Assembly (NCBI RefSeq): GCF_029168945.1
Contig: NC_083603.1
Location: 9,982,001 to 10,046,000 of the forward strand
Reading direction: 5' to 3'
DNA length: 64,000 nucleotides
Source: Cannabis sativa
Lineage: Eukaryota > Streptophyta > Magnoliopsida > Rosales > Cannabaceae
Every line of letters starts with the position of its first letter. The stretch's first letter is position 1. Of the stretch, positions 39,009 to 50,639 are shown piece after piece. The position numbers and the translations under genes were made by a program. The notes under the pieces were generated by a model. That model saw only the letters and a program-made list of their open reading frames with translations. It did no database searches and had not been told where the DNA came from.

Positions 39009-39960
39009 GCTATGTGAATACTCTCGTTTCACATCAAAATATATGTCTATTCATTTAAAGCATTACTCACTTTTCAGATTTTGTATTGAGATCATAGATC
39101 ATGCATAAGGTGGCCAATCAAACACATGTAATAAGCACAAATATGAATAAATCACCATAATAGAGAAAGGAAGAACAATCAAATAACATTAATTCATAGA
39201 ATAATCTCAGTCAATATCCATCAAATCCCTAAATAGAGAATTTAGCTCATAATCAAATCCATAATTAAACTAAACACAAATAAAAGCATAAGAAATCAAG
39301 AGAAGAGAAAGAAACTAGATGGAGGATTGTCGCGGATTGCCCATGCTTGCTCCAAGAGCCTTCTTCTTGTCTTTCTAGGGTTGCATATGGTCTCCCCTCT
39401 ACAATTCGTGACCCCCTTTCATTAAATAGAAATTTTCAGCCCAAAAATGAGAAAAGACAAAGTTATCCTTGACCTGTACGAAGTCGGCACCGTGACGGCC
39501 AATGTCCTCGCCGCGGCGGCTGTAGAAAAGTAAAAGGACTTTCTGTAGTCCCTCGCCACGGCGACCAAAAGCCTCGCCGCGGCCACTAGATCTATTTTTT
39601 TCTACTTCAAGCTCTCTCAGTAAAATAGGCATAACTTTCTCATACGAACTCCAAATAAGCTAATTCAAAATGCGTTGGAAAGATAAAACAGAGATCTAAA
39701 ACTTTTATGTTTTGACTTTTTCAAAAATATGATAAAAAAAAAGTTGAATTTAGGCTTGAAGTTTTAGCTTTATTCTCTTTCAAAATTTTCTTTATTTTAT
39801 AAATCACTGTTTTTCGAAATTTGTCCAATTTATGCATTCCAAGTGTCGAAACCTGAAACAAAAAATAAATAAATAAACAAGCGTAATTCTATTCTCTACA
39901 TAATAATAAAGAAAAAAAAATAACCATAAACTGTGATCTGAAACTTAGGCTAAAAATAAC
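39009..39960 (-). repeat. LTR-like sequence with CG-rich island
   Basis: The segment around 39480-39600 is C+G-rich with repeated 'ctcgccgcggc' words inside AT-rich flanks, and neighbours such as 'ggcataactttctcatacgaactcc' resemble LTR segments of large plant Ty3/gypsy or non-autonomous elements read on the minus strand. No termini or domains were fixed. Confidence 0.35.
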
Positions 39961-42796
39961 CTAACAGAATCCTTTTTAAGAATGAGGACAATAAATGTTT
40001 GGTTAAGAGACTTGACAAACTTGCCAAGAAAAATTGCTTCACAATTCTGCCATAGGATGATATATAGTTACAAAGAGTACTTAATACCACTTAATATGAT
40101 ATATAGTTATTATTGTAATTTATTATTGAATATTAAATAATCACTATGCAATATCCATGTATAGCATCAAATCATAACAATAAAGAAAACTTTTTTTAGT
40201 GGAAGTAACAATAAAAAAATTTAGTATTATACAATAGTATTTTTTTTAATTAAAATATAAGAAATAAAAAAAGAAAGAAGAAAAAAAGTAGTAAAACACA
40301 ATAAAATCTTTTGACCACTTAGGTAGTGATCTTTAATAATGTAGGTGTAGCTTATTGATTACATGTAGTCGCTTTCTTTTGGCTTTAGTTGGTCGGCTTT
40401 GTGAATTTGTATGCCAAATGGCAGCCACAATATGTCTCTAATGACTTCTTTTCATTAATATTAGCCCTTTCATGTTTTCATAATCATAATATTCAAACCC
40501 AACTTTGCTTTCTTTTCTTAAAGATGTTTTGTTACAAAAATTTACATTTAAAGTAAGGCAAACCATAACCAACGTAGATCCCAAAAAACCCACACCATTT
40601 TTTTTTAAAATTATATTATATATATTTATAAGTAAAAAAAAGTTATTTAACAATTTGTGCATCGGATAAGAAGAAAGCTTAGGCTTGAATAGAGTAAGGT
40701 TCAAGGTTTAATAAATTTGACACTATGTGCAGTCATATATGTCGTATTGCCATTATTTTATTTATTTATTTATTACAAAAATTTAAACTTAAGAGGGACC
40801 AAGACAAACACCAACAATCCCTTTCGAGGGAAAAGTAGAATAAAAATTGAGCTACTTACTTGGGATACCAATTACACCATGTGAAATGAGATTTGTTTTT
40901 TTTTTCTTTTTGCATTTCTTTAATTATCACTATAAATAAATAAATAAAACATAAGAGTCGTATAGTAAGATGTCTTTGTATTCATTCTATTTGTGCTATC
41001 TGTTTTTTTGGCTTTTTAAATTATCTCACATACCTCTCTCCACAATTGGGAGATAGAGAATCCTAAGTGAACATATTATTATTTATTTAATTTATTCATA
41101 TGCCATGAAGGGGGAAATTAATTTTAATTAATGAAGGGATGTATTAATATATATGTATATATGTTTAGTATTTATTTACTAATGAATCTGAGTTAGCATA
41201 AATATTTATTATTAATTAAGTTGGCGAGGTTAATTTGGTAGTTGGTGTGTGTGTTGCGGATGCGAAATCTAGAGTTTGGAATGATGTGATTCTATTCTAT
41301 GGGGTGGGCTTACCTAACCAACCTATGCCATTTTTCTTTGGCTAATTACTATTTTTTTTCTTCTAAATTTTGACATATGCTAAATTATGCTCACTAAATT
41401 TTTTTAGTTGTTAAAATTTCCTCTGAACTATTGAAATTGTTAAATTTAAGGATTTTTATCTAATTTTATTCAATTTTACTGTTAAAGTGATTGTTTATGT
41501 ACTAAACCATGTTCCCTAGACTTTGATATCTACCAAATCATGCCCCTCAAACTTTGATATGTACTAAATCATGCCCCTTGAGCTTTAATCCATGTTAGAA
41601 TTTTTTTTACTAAATTTAGATAAAAATCTTTAATTCTAACAATCTCAATATTTCAGGAAGAATTTTTAACGGCCAAAAAAATTCAGGGGCATGATTTGGT
41701 ACATATCAAAGTTCGGGAGAAAAAAATCCTAATTAGATAAATTTAAAATTGAACACCTAGCTGAGACATAAAAATCCAAAACTTATTTATTTTGAATATA
41801 AGTATTAATATATATATATATATATATATTTTCGAATTTTGACACAACTTATCTTGACTCCCAATTTTTTTCTTGTCGGTTAGAAATTCCTTTAAACTAT
41901 TTGCTTATAAATAGATCCTTCGAGGAACTCCAATTTACAATAACATTAAAAAAAAAAAACTTAACGATTTTATTCAGATTAAAATTCACTCTAAATTATT
42001 TGTTAGACAGTAAATTTTTCTTTAGTGTAGTACTATATTATTTTACATATATATTATGGTACGGTTCTTTAAATTAAAAAGGTATTAAAAAGGTCTTCAA
42101 ACTCATTTATGTAAATTTGTCTGTTTCCTAGAAGTGTATTCTCGAACAAGCTTTCTTGCTCTCTGGGTGGAGTCTTCAAGAAAGCTAGTCTTCCTCCGAA
42201 AAAAAGTTCTGGGTGACTAGCGGTTCTTCTTGGAAGGTAGTCCCGAATAGTTGACTCCAGTTGGCTCGTTCCTATCAGGGATGGTCCTTCAGCAAGTGCC
42301 TTGGTCTGTGACTACGGGAGCCCTCATACTTGCTCCTGGATGCACTTTTATTCACACTGTCGTGAAGACCTCGCTTAAAGGAGAATTTGTTAAGTTACTT
42401 ATTGTCTAACTAACTTAACAACCCAATTCTTGCAACCACCGACTTTAAGATTTTGATCCTAAGCCGATAAATAATACACACACACTTATCTTTTCAGAAC
42501 AACAATAAGATTGAGATTGTAATTGAGAAAGAGATAGATTAGATTGAGAGGTAGAGAGAGGTACAGAAAAAAGAAAAAAAAAAGATTAGGTTTGGATTTG
42601 TAAGAAGATTCTTTTTTTGATGAAGAAGATTCTTAAGTACGAGTGTGAGAGTTGAAACACTTTGAGAGAACTCATCAGAGAATTAATCTCGACTGTATTA
42701 ATGTACCTATTCTTGCTCAATCAATAAAGATGATTTGGTGGTGTTTCAAAAACTGGAGTACAGCCATAAATCATATCAAGAGTTGAACCAATATAT
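39961..42796. other. Long intergenic stretch without gene
   Basis: AT-rich, with a (TTTA)n run near 40756-40772 and a (TA)n run at 41810-41829. 42110-42400 is less AT-rich, with CT-rich words ('gctttcttgctctctgg'), and is unclassified. A fold-back element at 41340-41738 is listed separately. Confidence 0.45.
41340..41738. mobile_element. Fold-back MITE related to the one in the SINE
   Basis: Ends GGCTAATTACTATTTTTTTT and its imperfect complement at 41715-41737. The interior shares 'ctgaactattgaaattgttaaattta' with 7743-7936. The middle contains a duplicated block 'ctttgatatgtactaaatcatgcccct' (near 41543 and 41521-41530). Target duplication not defined. Confidence 0.55.
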
Positions 42797-43712
42797 TAGG
42801 GCGGCACATTTAGACCCCCAAACCCGAAAAACCCGAAGACCCGGCCCGCCCCGACGCCAAAAAAATCGACCAACTAAAAACCCGTATAGTCGGGTCGGGT
42901 TGAACCCAAAAATGACTATAACGGGTTTCGGGTTCGGGTCACATATTAGATAATTTCGGTGGTCGGGTTAGAACCTGTAACCCGAAAATGATAACAATTA
43001 AAAAACTGTTTTTTTTATTAAAAAATTAATACATTAATTGTTTACCTGACTCTTGCCTATTCGTTTCGTATTCCAGTATTCATTTCCAGTAGAATGTAAA
43101 ACTAAATTATATTTAAATTTTTAAATATGTTCAAATTTCAATAAATTAATAAATGAATCAATCGACAATCAATGAATAGGCTCTTCATATTCTAAATTCT
43201 AATCTATTAGTATTTATCTTTTTTCTTCTTCAATCTTATATTCTAAATTCTAATCTATTAGTATTTATCTTTTTTCTTCTTCAATCTTCATCTTCATTAC
43301 TGTAAGTCTGTAATATCACACACACACAGTCAGCACCCGAGCACCGTCCCACTCGCCACTCCCACAGTCCCACTCCCACCCACCCACGGCCGGCCACACA
43401 CCCACCGTCCCACTCGACTCGTCCGACTCACCCACACCAGTCGGCGACTGGTTCTCTTAAGCCCAAAAAATATTAATTATTAAAAAAAGGTCCAACCAAT
43501 GTTAAAAAAAAATGGTATTCTTAAAAATTAAATTGTATTTCGGCCCATAAACTAAAAATTCGGGCTCAGCCCAATAGGACCCGAACCCGAACATAACCGA
43601 CCCGAACCCGATACACCCGTAAACCCAAACACCGGGTTCGGTTGTAGATTTACAATACCCGGGTATACCCGATATCCCGAAAACCTAAAAATCCGACCCG
43701 TGTACACCCCTA
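42797..43712. mobile_element. hAT-type non-autonomous element, 916 bp
   Basis: Ends TAGGGCGGCACA and ...TGTACACCCCTA, with the perfect 8-bp duplication CAATATAT at 42789-42796 and 43713-43720. Outer parts are rich in 'acccgaa' and 'ttcgggtt' words. The core holds a CG-rich 'cccactcccaccc' stretch (43320-43440). No transposase frame. Confidence 0.82.
43188..43287 (+). repeat. 51-bp tandem duplication
   Basis: The block starting 'tattctaaattctaatct' at 43188 is repeated without visible change at 43239, inside the hAT-type element. Confidence 0.9.
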
Positions 43713-44825
43713 CAATATATGTCTTGGTATTATTTTTTTGTTTTTTAATTTTTCTTTAATCTATTCATCCCTTTTTTTTTTTAATTATTGTTCCTGATTT
43801 GTAAATTTTCTCATTGTCAATTGTTTAATTGTCTAAAATTTAATTGATTTGATTGTTAGTTATAATTTTTTCCACATATATATTTTACATTAAAGTTTAA
43901 ATTAGCACATATAATTTAAAGTTTAATAACACTTTCGATCTACTTCCATCCCTGCCGTTTAGTTGACGCGGTAATAAAGATATATATTATATATAAATAA
44001 AAAAAGATGTATGATTCATTCGAACCAAAAACACAAACAATATTCATTTTGTATATCTAATGCATACATTTGTTTTTTTTAATGATAGTAGTGGTGGTAG
44101 TGTAATTACTGTTGTTCTCTATCTCTACCATCATCATATTAAGGATATATAAGAGGGGTGACATTCAATCCAATTTAAATTTTTTTTTCCTATCTAATTC
44201 AATCTCATCAATAATTAGATTTCAAAAATTATCATTCGATCCAATCCAATTAAACCTCAAAATCCAATTCAATCCAATCAAATTAGTAATTAGATTGGAT
44301 TAATTTTTTAATTGGATATCCAATTACACACTTAAATTTTAATATTAACTTAAAAATATAAAAAAAATAAGTAGAAATTAAATATCACCTTTTATTTAAG
44401 TTTCATACTTCATACATATACTATCGTTACAAATATAATGTAGCCAAAAATTTTAAATAATTAAACAACAACATTTTTAAGTAATAAAATAGAACAAAGC
44501 ATCATGAAAATAAATATACAAAATAAATAAGTGTTACAAATTCAACGCACAAAAAAAATCTAATAAAAATATAATAAACATTTATATATATTATTTTTCA
44601 ATATTTATTATATAAATAATTTTTTAACATATATAAATGTAATTGAATTCGATCGATTTTTAATTGAATTTTGAAATTGACATCCAATAACTGATCCAAT
44701 CAGTGGCGGAACCAGCCCTTAGTCTTAGGAGGGGCCTAAGTATGTTGATTTTTTTTAGCATAAGGATAAAGATTTTTTGTTCTTTTTTAGCACAAATATG
44801 AAGAATTTAGTACATTGAGAGCATA

Positions 44826-45655
44826 GGGTAAATTTATAGTATACCCCTTAAGGGGTTGTATTTGTTTTAGCATTCAGGACAACTTTTAGTCAAATATTTT
44901 TCCATAATTGCGTACATTACAACTATATAGGATCACTTATAAATTTTTAGAAAATTTCGAATAGTATATAGTGTAAAAAATAAGGTTTAAATATTTAGTT
45001 GAACACACGACTGTTTTTTCTTATACGTGTGGTAAATAACTGTTTGAGCTTTATTTTCGGTACTGTAAACTATTTAAAATTTTCTGAAAATTTTATATAT
45101 GGTCCTAAATAAGTACATCGTATGCGATTATGAAAAAAAAATGGACTAAAAACTTTTGGGTGATTCTACAATGCACCCCCTTAAAAGAGGTGCACTAATG
45201 CACCCTTACCTATTTCGGCTTTAGAAAAAAATTTAAGTCTATTTTTTTTTCATATTCATATTCGTTTACGTTATAGTTATTTAAGATATCCTATAAAATT
45301 GTGAGAAATTCGGAATAATTTACGATATAGAAAGTAGTGTTCAAACAATCTATTTCACACGCGTATAAAATAAAATAGTCACGCGTGAAACACACTTTTT
45401 GAATCCTATTTTCGGCGTGTTAAATTTTTTCAAACTTCTTAAAATTTTATAGGATATCTTAAATAGCAATAACGTACACGACCATAAGAAAAAATTTGAC
45501 TAAAAAATTATTTAGATTCTAAAACAGATATGGTGCATCAATACATTCATTTAAAAGGGGGTGTATTGTAAAATTTTCCAAAACTTTTTTAGATGCCGAA
45601 ATAGATAACACGTCTACTAGAACGACCCCTTAAATGTTGTACTACGTAAATTTTC
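44826..45655. mobile_element. Mutator-like MITE, third level
   Basis: Inverted ends GGGTAAATTTATAG and ...CTACGTAAATTTTC. Flanks are GAGAGCATA (44817-44825) and TAGAGCATA (45656-45664), 8 of 9 matching. It has the same internal layout as the copies at 45158-45579 and 48769-49176. Confidence 0.7.
45158..45579. mobile_element. Mutator-like MITE, 422 bp, innermost level
   Basis: Inverted ends GGGTGATTCTACAATGCACC and ...GGTGTATTGTAAAATTTTCC, and the perfect 9-bp duplication AAAACTTTT at 45149-45157 and 45580-45588. The centre is a near-palindrome ('cacacgcgta' ... 'cacgcgtgaa'). No coding capacity. Confidence 0.85.
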
Positions 45656-46135
45656 TAGAGCATACTTTGATATTTAAATTTATTGAGAAATAAATTTTTT
45701 AAAATTAGAAAAAGAACTTTCAAAAGAAAAAAAAAATCAAAAAGAGTGAACTTTAAAATGTATAGGATGCAAATGATATTGATACAATTCTAAACAAAAT
45801 TGTTTTAGTATAAAAGCATAAATAATCATTGGCTCATTTATGAGCTTTTGAGTTTTGAAATAGTCAATTTTTTATCAAGAAATATATATTTTAAAAAAAG
45901 CAATTAATATAGAGAGCCTATGAATATATGTATATACATTTAAAAATCAAAATGTGAGGAGGGGCCATGGCCTCAGCAGCCAGCAACATAGTTCTGCCAT
46001 TGGATTCAATCTAATTAGAATCCAACTTTTTGCATTCAATTTAATCCAATTGTAATTGGATATTCAACTTTTTGTAATTAGATTGGATTAGATCAGTTTG
46101 ATTCAATTGAATTAGATTGGATGATATATACCCTA

Positions 46136-48768
46136 ACATGTAGACACTTATTCTATTATAGATGTTCTTCATGAAGTGTCTTGAGTAGAAAAATTATAAA
46201 TAGATTTGCATATCATTTACATTTTATGTGCTATAATAGTAACATGATATTCCAATGAAGAAAAACAAATCTCATTTACTTCAAAAAACGACAATATTAG
46301 AGACATACATTAATTGAACAAAATGGTAAAGGTTTTTAAAAGGTCATAATAATCTAAAGACAGATATTTATTATAGGGTATATTATATATAAGAATAGAT
46401 AGGGGCCCTGCCCTGGTTAGTGGTTAGAAAATGGAACCCATATTGGGGTAGGGACTGAAGGGTGCAATACAATGCAATTCAAATTTGATATTGAGACCAT
46501 AACAAAGAAGAGTCATTGGGGGAACACATAATTCGAAAGAAGCCAGATTTGGTCAGAAACTCTTTTGTTCATTTCTCATTTCTCATTTGCACCTCATAAA
46601 CCCTCCACTCTTACCCACTCTCATATCCTTCATTCAGCAATTATTGATTCAAACAACTTTTATTTGTAACCAAAAAAAGCATTAAAAAAAGAAAAAGGAA
46701 ATTAAGAAAAGAAAAACCTATTTCATTGTGGTTCTCAAAAATTTGTTGATGAGAATTGTTAAAAAGTATATTGTGTCTAGTATCTTCACGAATGCAATAC
46801 TGTTATTAGTATTAAGTATCAAATTTATATAATTTAAAAAATAATTAAAGAATATTGCTTGCTAATCGTAAGATGCTACTTTACTTATATAAAGTATTGG
46901 ACACTACTGATACCTAATAACAATACTCTTAAATTATTTATTTTTCATAGAGTGTAATAGTATATCTCCATATGTTTCCTATATTTAAAAGAATTTTTTA
47001 ATCAATATTTTTCATGATAGTGTATGTTTAACGTTTTAGACATTTAGAATTATTTGTATATTTTTAAAAAAATTTAAATGACTTAGTGACTTACAATATC
47101 AAAAATAATATTCAAACAATTACTTATTATACACCTAAAAAGATCATAAGCAACAAATATTTAAATTTTATTTTTAATATTATAAATTATTCAAAAAAAA
47201 TTAAAATTTAAATAACTACAACATATTGAATTATGAAAAAAAATCATAAACAATTTACCAAACCATTCTTTAAGAATACTAAAACCTTACCCAAAAATTA
47301 CCATATATATTGATTCAAATGTATACGCGTGTGTGACAATAATGCATTAAGGTTTTAGACGTGGAGATTTATTTGTATGTAATCATATATGAAATAACAA
47401 AAAAAAATTAATATATGTATAAGTTGTGGAGCACCATTAATTCGATCAAATATTTTGGTTGGTATATTGGACTATTAATATTATTATTATTTTTTTCGAA
47501 ACTATTATTGGTACTTAATATTAAAGAATTGTTAAAGAGTATTATTGGTGCTTAGTATTTTTCTTAGGGTTATATTAATATTAGTGTAATTAAATAGTGT
47601 GTCTCATATAACTTAAGAAAATAAATTTTAGAGAATACCGCTAAATAATTATAAAGTAACACTTATAAAAAGTGTTGGACACCACTACCACTCACTAACA
47701 AATAACAATGCTCTTAATATTATTATAGTTTCTTTGAATTGTTCCACTACTTCTGTTGATATATTTAATGAAACTTATTAAGTACTCATTTTTTTTTTGA
47801 GGTGTTATTATTGAGATTGTTCTTTGTTAGTATTATTACTATGTCTTTCTTATTTATGTAGAATATATGTATAAAAAATCGTCACTATCTGAGAATATAT
47901 AAGGGTTATGTTATATATACATTATTTATTGAACATGTGACATGTCCCTATTGATTTGCACAATGTTTCTCAAACAATAGTCACTTGTTGAATTTTTGAA
48001 AATGATATTTCAGTAAATCCAACCTTTTTTTTTTTCTTTTCTTTTTTTCTTTCATCTTATTCTTCTTTTAGAGTTTCCATCATAAAATTGACAATTTTCA
48101 TTCATACAAAATTGCTTTCAAAAATGGGTAACATTATTTTAAATTATGGTTTACCATATCAATCATTATATTGATCCCACAAGTCAATTCAAAAGTATAT
48201 TCTTATAATAAACAAATTAATGTTATTTTTGCTTTCTTGGCATATTGTTTCTATCTTCTAAACAAAATTATTAATACAAAAGTAAAAATATATTTAATTA
48301 AATTAATTCACAAAACAAACTTACACCCTAGTAAATAACAAAAATTGCATTTCAAAAAGAAATAATATAAAATAAAAAATAGTTAATTATAATTTTGGAC
48401 AATTAATCTACCAATTAAAATGATTACCACTGATTACAGAGGTTAGTTGGGGTTAGTTGGAGACTCTTGAAGTGACATCCACTACATAACAGACCTGTAA
48501 TTATATCTCTTAACACATTTTTTTTCTTCTACTGAATTTAATAAAAAATTCCTGCTCATTTTGACTATATTTATCATAAATTTCACAATCCAAAATAATT
48601 GCTTCTGTTTTTTTTTTGAAACTAATAATTGCTTCTGTTTAAAATTTATTATATTATATTATTTTTTTTTCTTTCAAAAAATGAAGAAAAAGGACAGTGA
48701 CAGTCATAAATTATTCACCAGCACATTTTTCTTATTTATAACTAAAATTAAAAAAAATAATTATTTTA
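46136..48768. other. Intergenic region with two MITE relatives
   Basis: No gene. Segments 46748-46935 and 47526-47715 each begin 'gaattgttaaa.agtat' and end 'ataacaatactctta' or 'ataacaatgctctta', matching the MITE at 23126-23311. The rest is AT-rich DNA; 46560-46670 is CT-rich without a frame. Confidence 0.5.
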
Positions 48769-49176
48769 AAAAACTTCTACACTACACCTCTTTAAAAGAT
48801 ATATTAATGTACTTTTATCTCTTTTACATTTAAAATAATTTTTAGTCAAATTTTTTTGTATGCTATACCTATTAAGACACCCTGTAAAAGTTTAAAAAAT
48901 AAAAAAAAAATTAATACGCTGAAAATATAGTTTAAATAGTGTATTGCACACGTGTTTATTTTATTTTATATATGTGCGAACTAAAATATTTGAACACTGT
49001 TTCTATATCGTAAATTATTTTAAATTTTTTAAAATTTTGTAAAATATCTTAAATAACTATAACGTACAGGAATATAAAAAAATTGGACAAAAAAATTATT
49101 CTGACTACTAAAATAGGTAGAGGTTGCATCAGTATAATCCTTTTAAAGTGATATATAATATATTGTAAAAGCATCC
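48769..49176. mobile_element. Mutator-like MITE upstream of the kinase gene
   Basis: 408 bp, same family as 45158-45579, with the perfect 9-bp duplication ATTATTTTA at 48760-48768 and 49177-49185. Its right edge is about 260 bases before the CT-rich leader of the kinase gene, so it probably lies in the promoter region. Confidence 0.82.
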
Positions 49177-49439
49177 ATTATTTTATATACTATTTTTAAT
49201 TTTTTAAAAATTTTTAATTTTATTTGCTCGATAATTTATATGTGGTTTGATATGTAGATTTTGGTTACGATTTAAGTTGATTTTCAGTTTTTATTTAAAT
49301 TTTCTTAAAAATATATAAAAAAATTATTTAAAAAATGAAAAAAAAAATAAATAAAAAAATTACAGTGGGCCCCATTGGAAAATATACGGTGGTGGGTCCA
49401 CTATTATGGCTTCAAAATAATCAGAGCCAGTATGGAAAG

Positions 49440-50639
49440 AGAAAACACAGAGTTTCAGAAAGCGGTTTCTCTCTCATCTTTGTTTACAAGCTACTATACC
49501 TCTCTCTCTCTCTACAGCTTTCTCCATTGAAGCTCTCAAACCCCAATCCAAAATCTAGGGTTTTGCATTTTCTTTTCTCTAACTTTCCCATCTCCGAAGA
49601 CACCTTTTTTGTATTGTTTTTTCTCCCTCAGATGTATTTGCTCAACTTCAACCGTAGCTCAAAGCCTCAGCTTGAATCTGGTACCTTTCAACTTCTCCGA
49701 TCTGCATATGCTTGTATAAATGTATACATACATGTACTGTGTAAGAGTTTTGAGTAAAGTTGAAACTGTTCAGATTTTAGCTTTACGATTTGGTTTGAGC
49801 TTCCTACTGTTTTGCTCATCAAAGTTGCTTTTTTTATTTGCTTTATTATATTTTTTTGTATTACATATATTCCTTTTTTCTTCTTGATTTTAATTAACTT
49901 CTAATGATTTGCACTTGGGAAGTTAATGCTTTCGTTTGAGGATTTTTTTTTTAAGGGAAGTTGGTAAAATATTATGGGTAAGCGGCAAGCTCATTTGCAT
50001 TGAATCTATCAAAGTAGTCTTTTTTTTTTCTTCTTCTTCTTCTTAATTTAATTTCTAAGAAAATATGTAGAAGGAATAACAGGGTCCCGCTTCACAATGT
50101 ATAGTTAAGATTTATCTTTATTGATTTTTTTCTTCACCTTAAAATTATTGGTGCTTTTCTTATTATTGCTTTAACTTTATTTAGCTACAAAATCATTTCC
50201 AAGCAGATGTCAGTTTGGGATTGATTGAATAGTATTGACTTGTAAGAAATAAGTGTTGAGATTGGATTCTGGTGGAATATTTTGTCTCTTTAATATTTTG
50301 AGTTCTTGTGATACTTTACTTTTATATATATAGCCTTAAAGGATTGTTTTCACTGTGTTTTAATGCTGAAAATTTTGATATATGAGTAAATGTCCACAAA
50401 CAAAGGACTCAGTCTTGTACTATTGTATTGCAATCTGCGTTTGATTTCTTAATTTTCTGTTTCTTTTTGTTGTTTTTTATAAAATAAGATTCCCTAATGT
50501 TTTCCTTTTTGGTGATCTTTTCAGGGTTTGGATCTTCTTTTGATTGAAAGAAGTTGAGCAGTTAGACCACAAAACAAATAATTTATACTTATGTTACACT
50601 CTTCCAGTTCTACATTTGAATAATCTATTGAAGTGAATA
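49440..50639 (+). promoter_or_regulatory. Kinase 5' UTR with probable intron and upstream ORF
   Basis: A CT-rich leader (49495-49515) begins a likely transcript. A donor TCTG|GTACCT at 49681 and an acceptor TTTTCAG|G ending at 50524 define a plausible 844-base 5'-UTR intron. An ATG at 49632 opens an upstream frame. If the intron is removed, that frame crosses the junction and stops soon after, giving about 23 codons. This is inference from splice-site shape only. Confidence 0.5.

Larger units (their letters stand above)
44701..46002. mobile_element. hAT element with CAGTGGCGG ends, second level
   Basis: Inverted ends CAGTGGCGGAAC and ...GTTCTGCCATTG, with 8-bp flanks GATCCAAT (44693-44700) and GATTCAAT (46003-46010). 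It lacks a transposase frame and has been split by 44826-45655. Confidence 0.8.
44152..46135. mobile_element. hAT-like MITE, outermost of a four-level nest
   Basis: The outer parts (44152-44700 and 46003-46135) match the intact 690-bp element at 55422-56111 from end to end: GGGGTG start, many 'caatccaat' words, and a 'ggattggat...accct' end. The right edge has decayed and no 8-bp duplication is certain. Another transposon at 44701-46002 splits it. Confidence 0.7.

Noticed and set aside
39480..39600. CG-rich island as a gene promoter
   Set aside because: It lies in LTR-like repeat sequence with repeated 'cgccgcggc' words, and no gene follows on either strand.
48561..48833. Phe-rich 90-residue frame
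   Set aside because: Translates T runs and crosses the edge of the Mutator-like MITE; not a gene.
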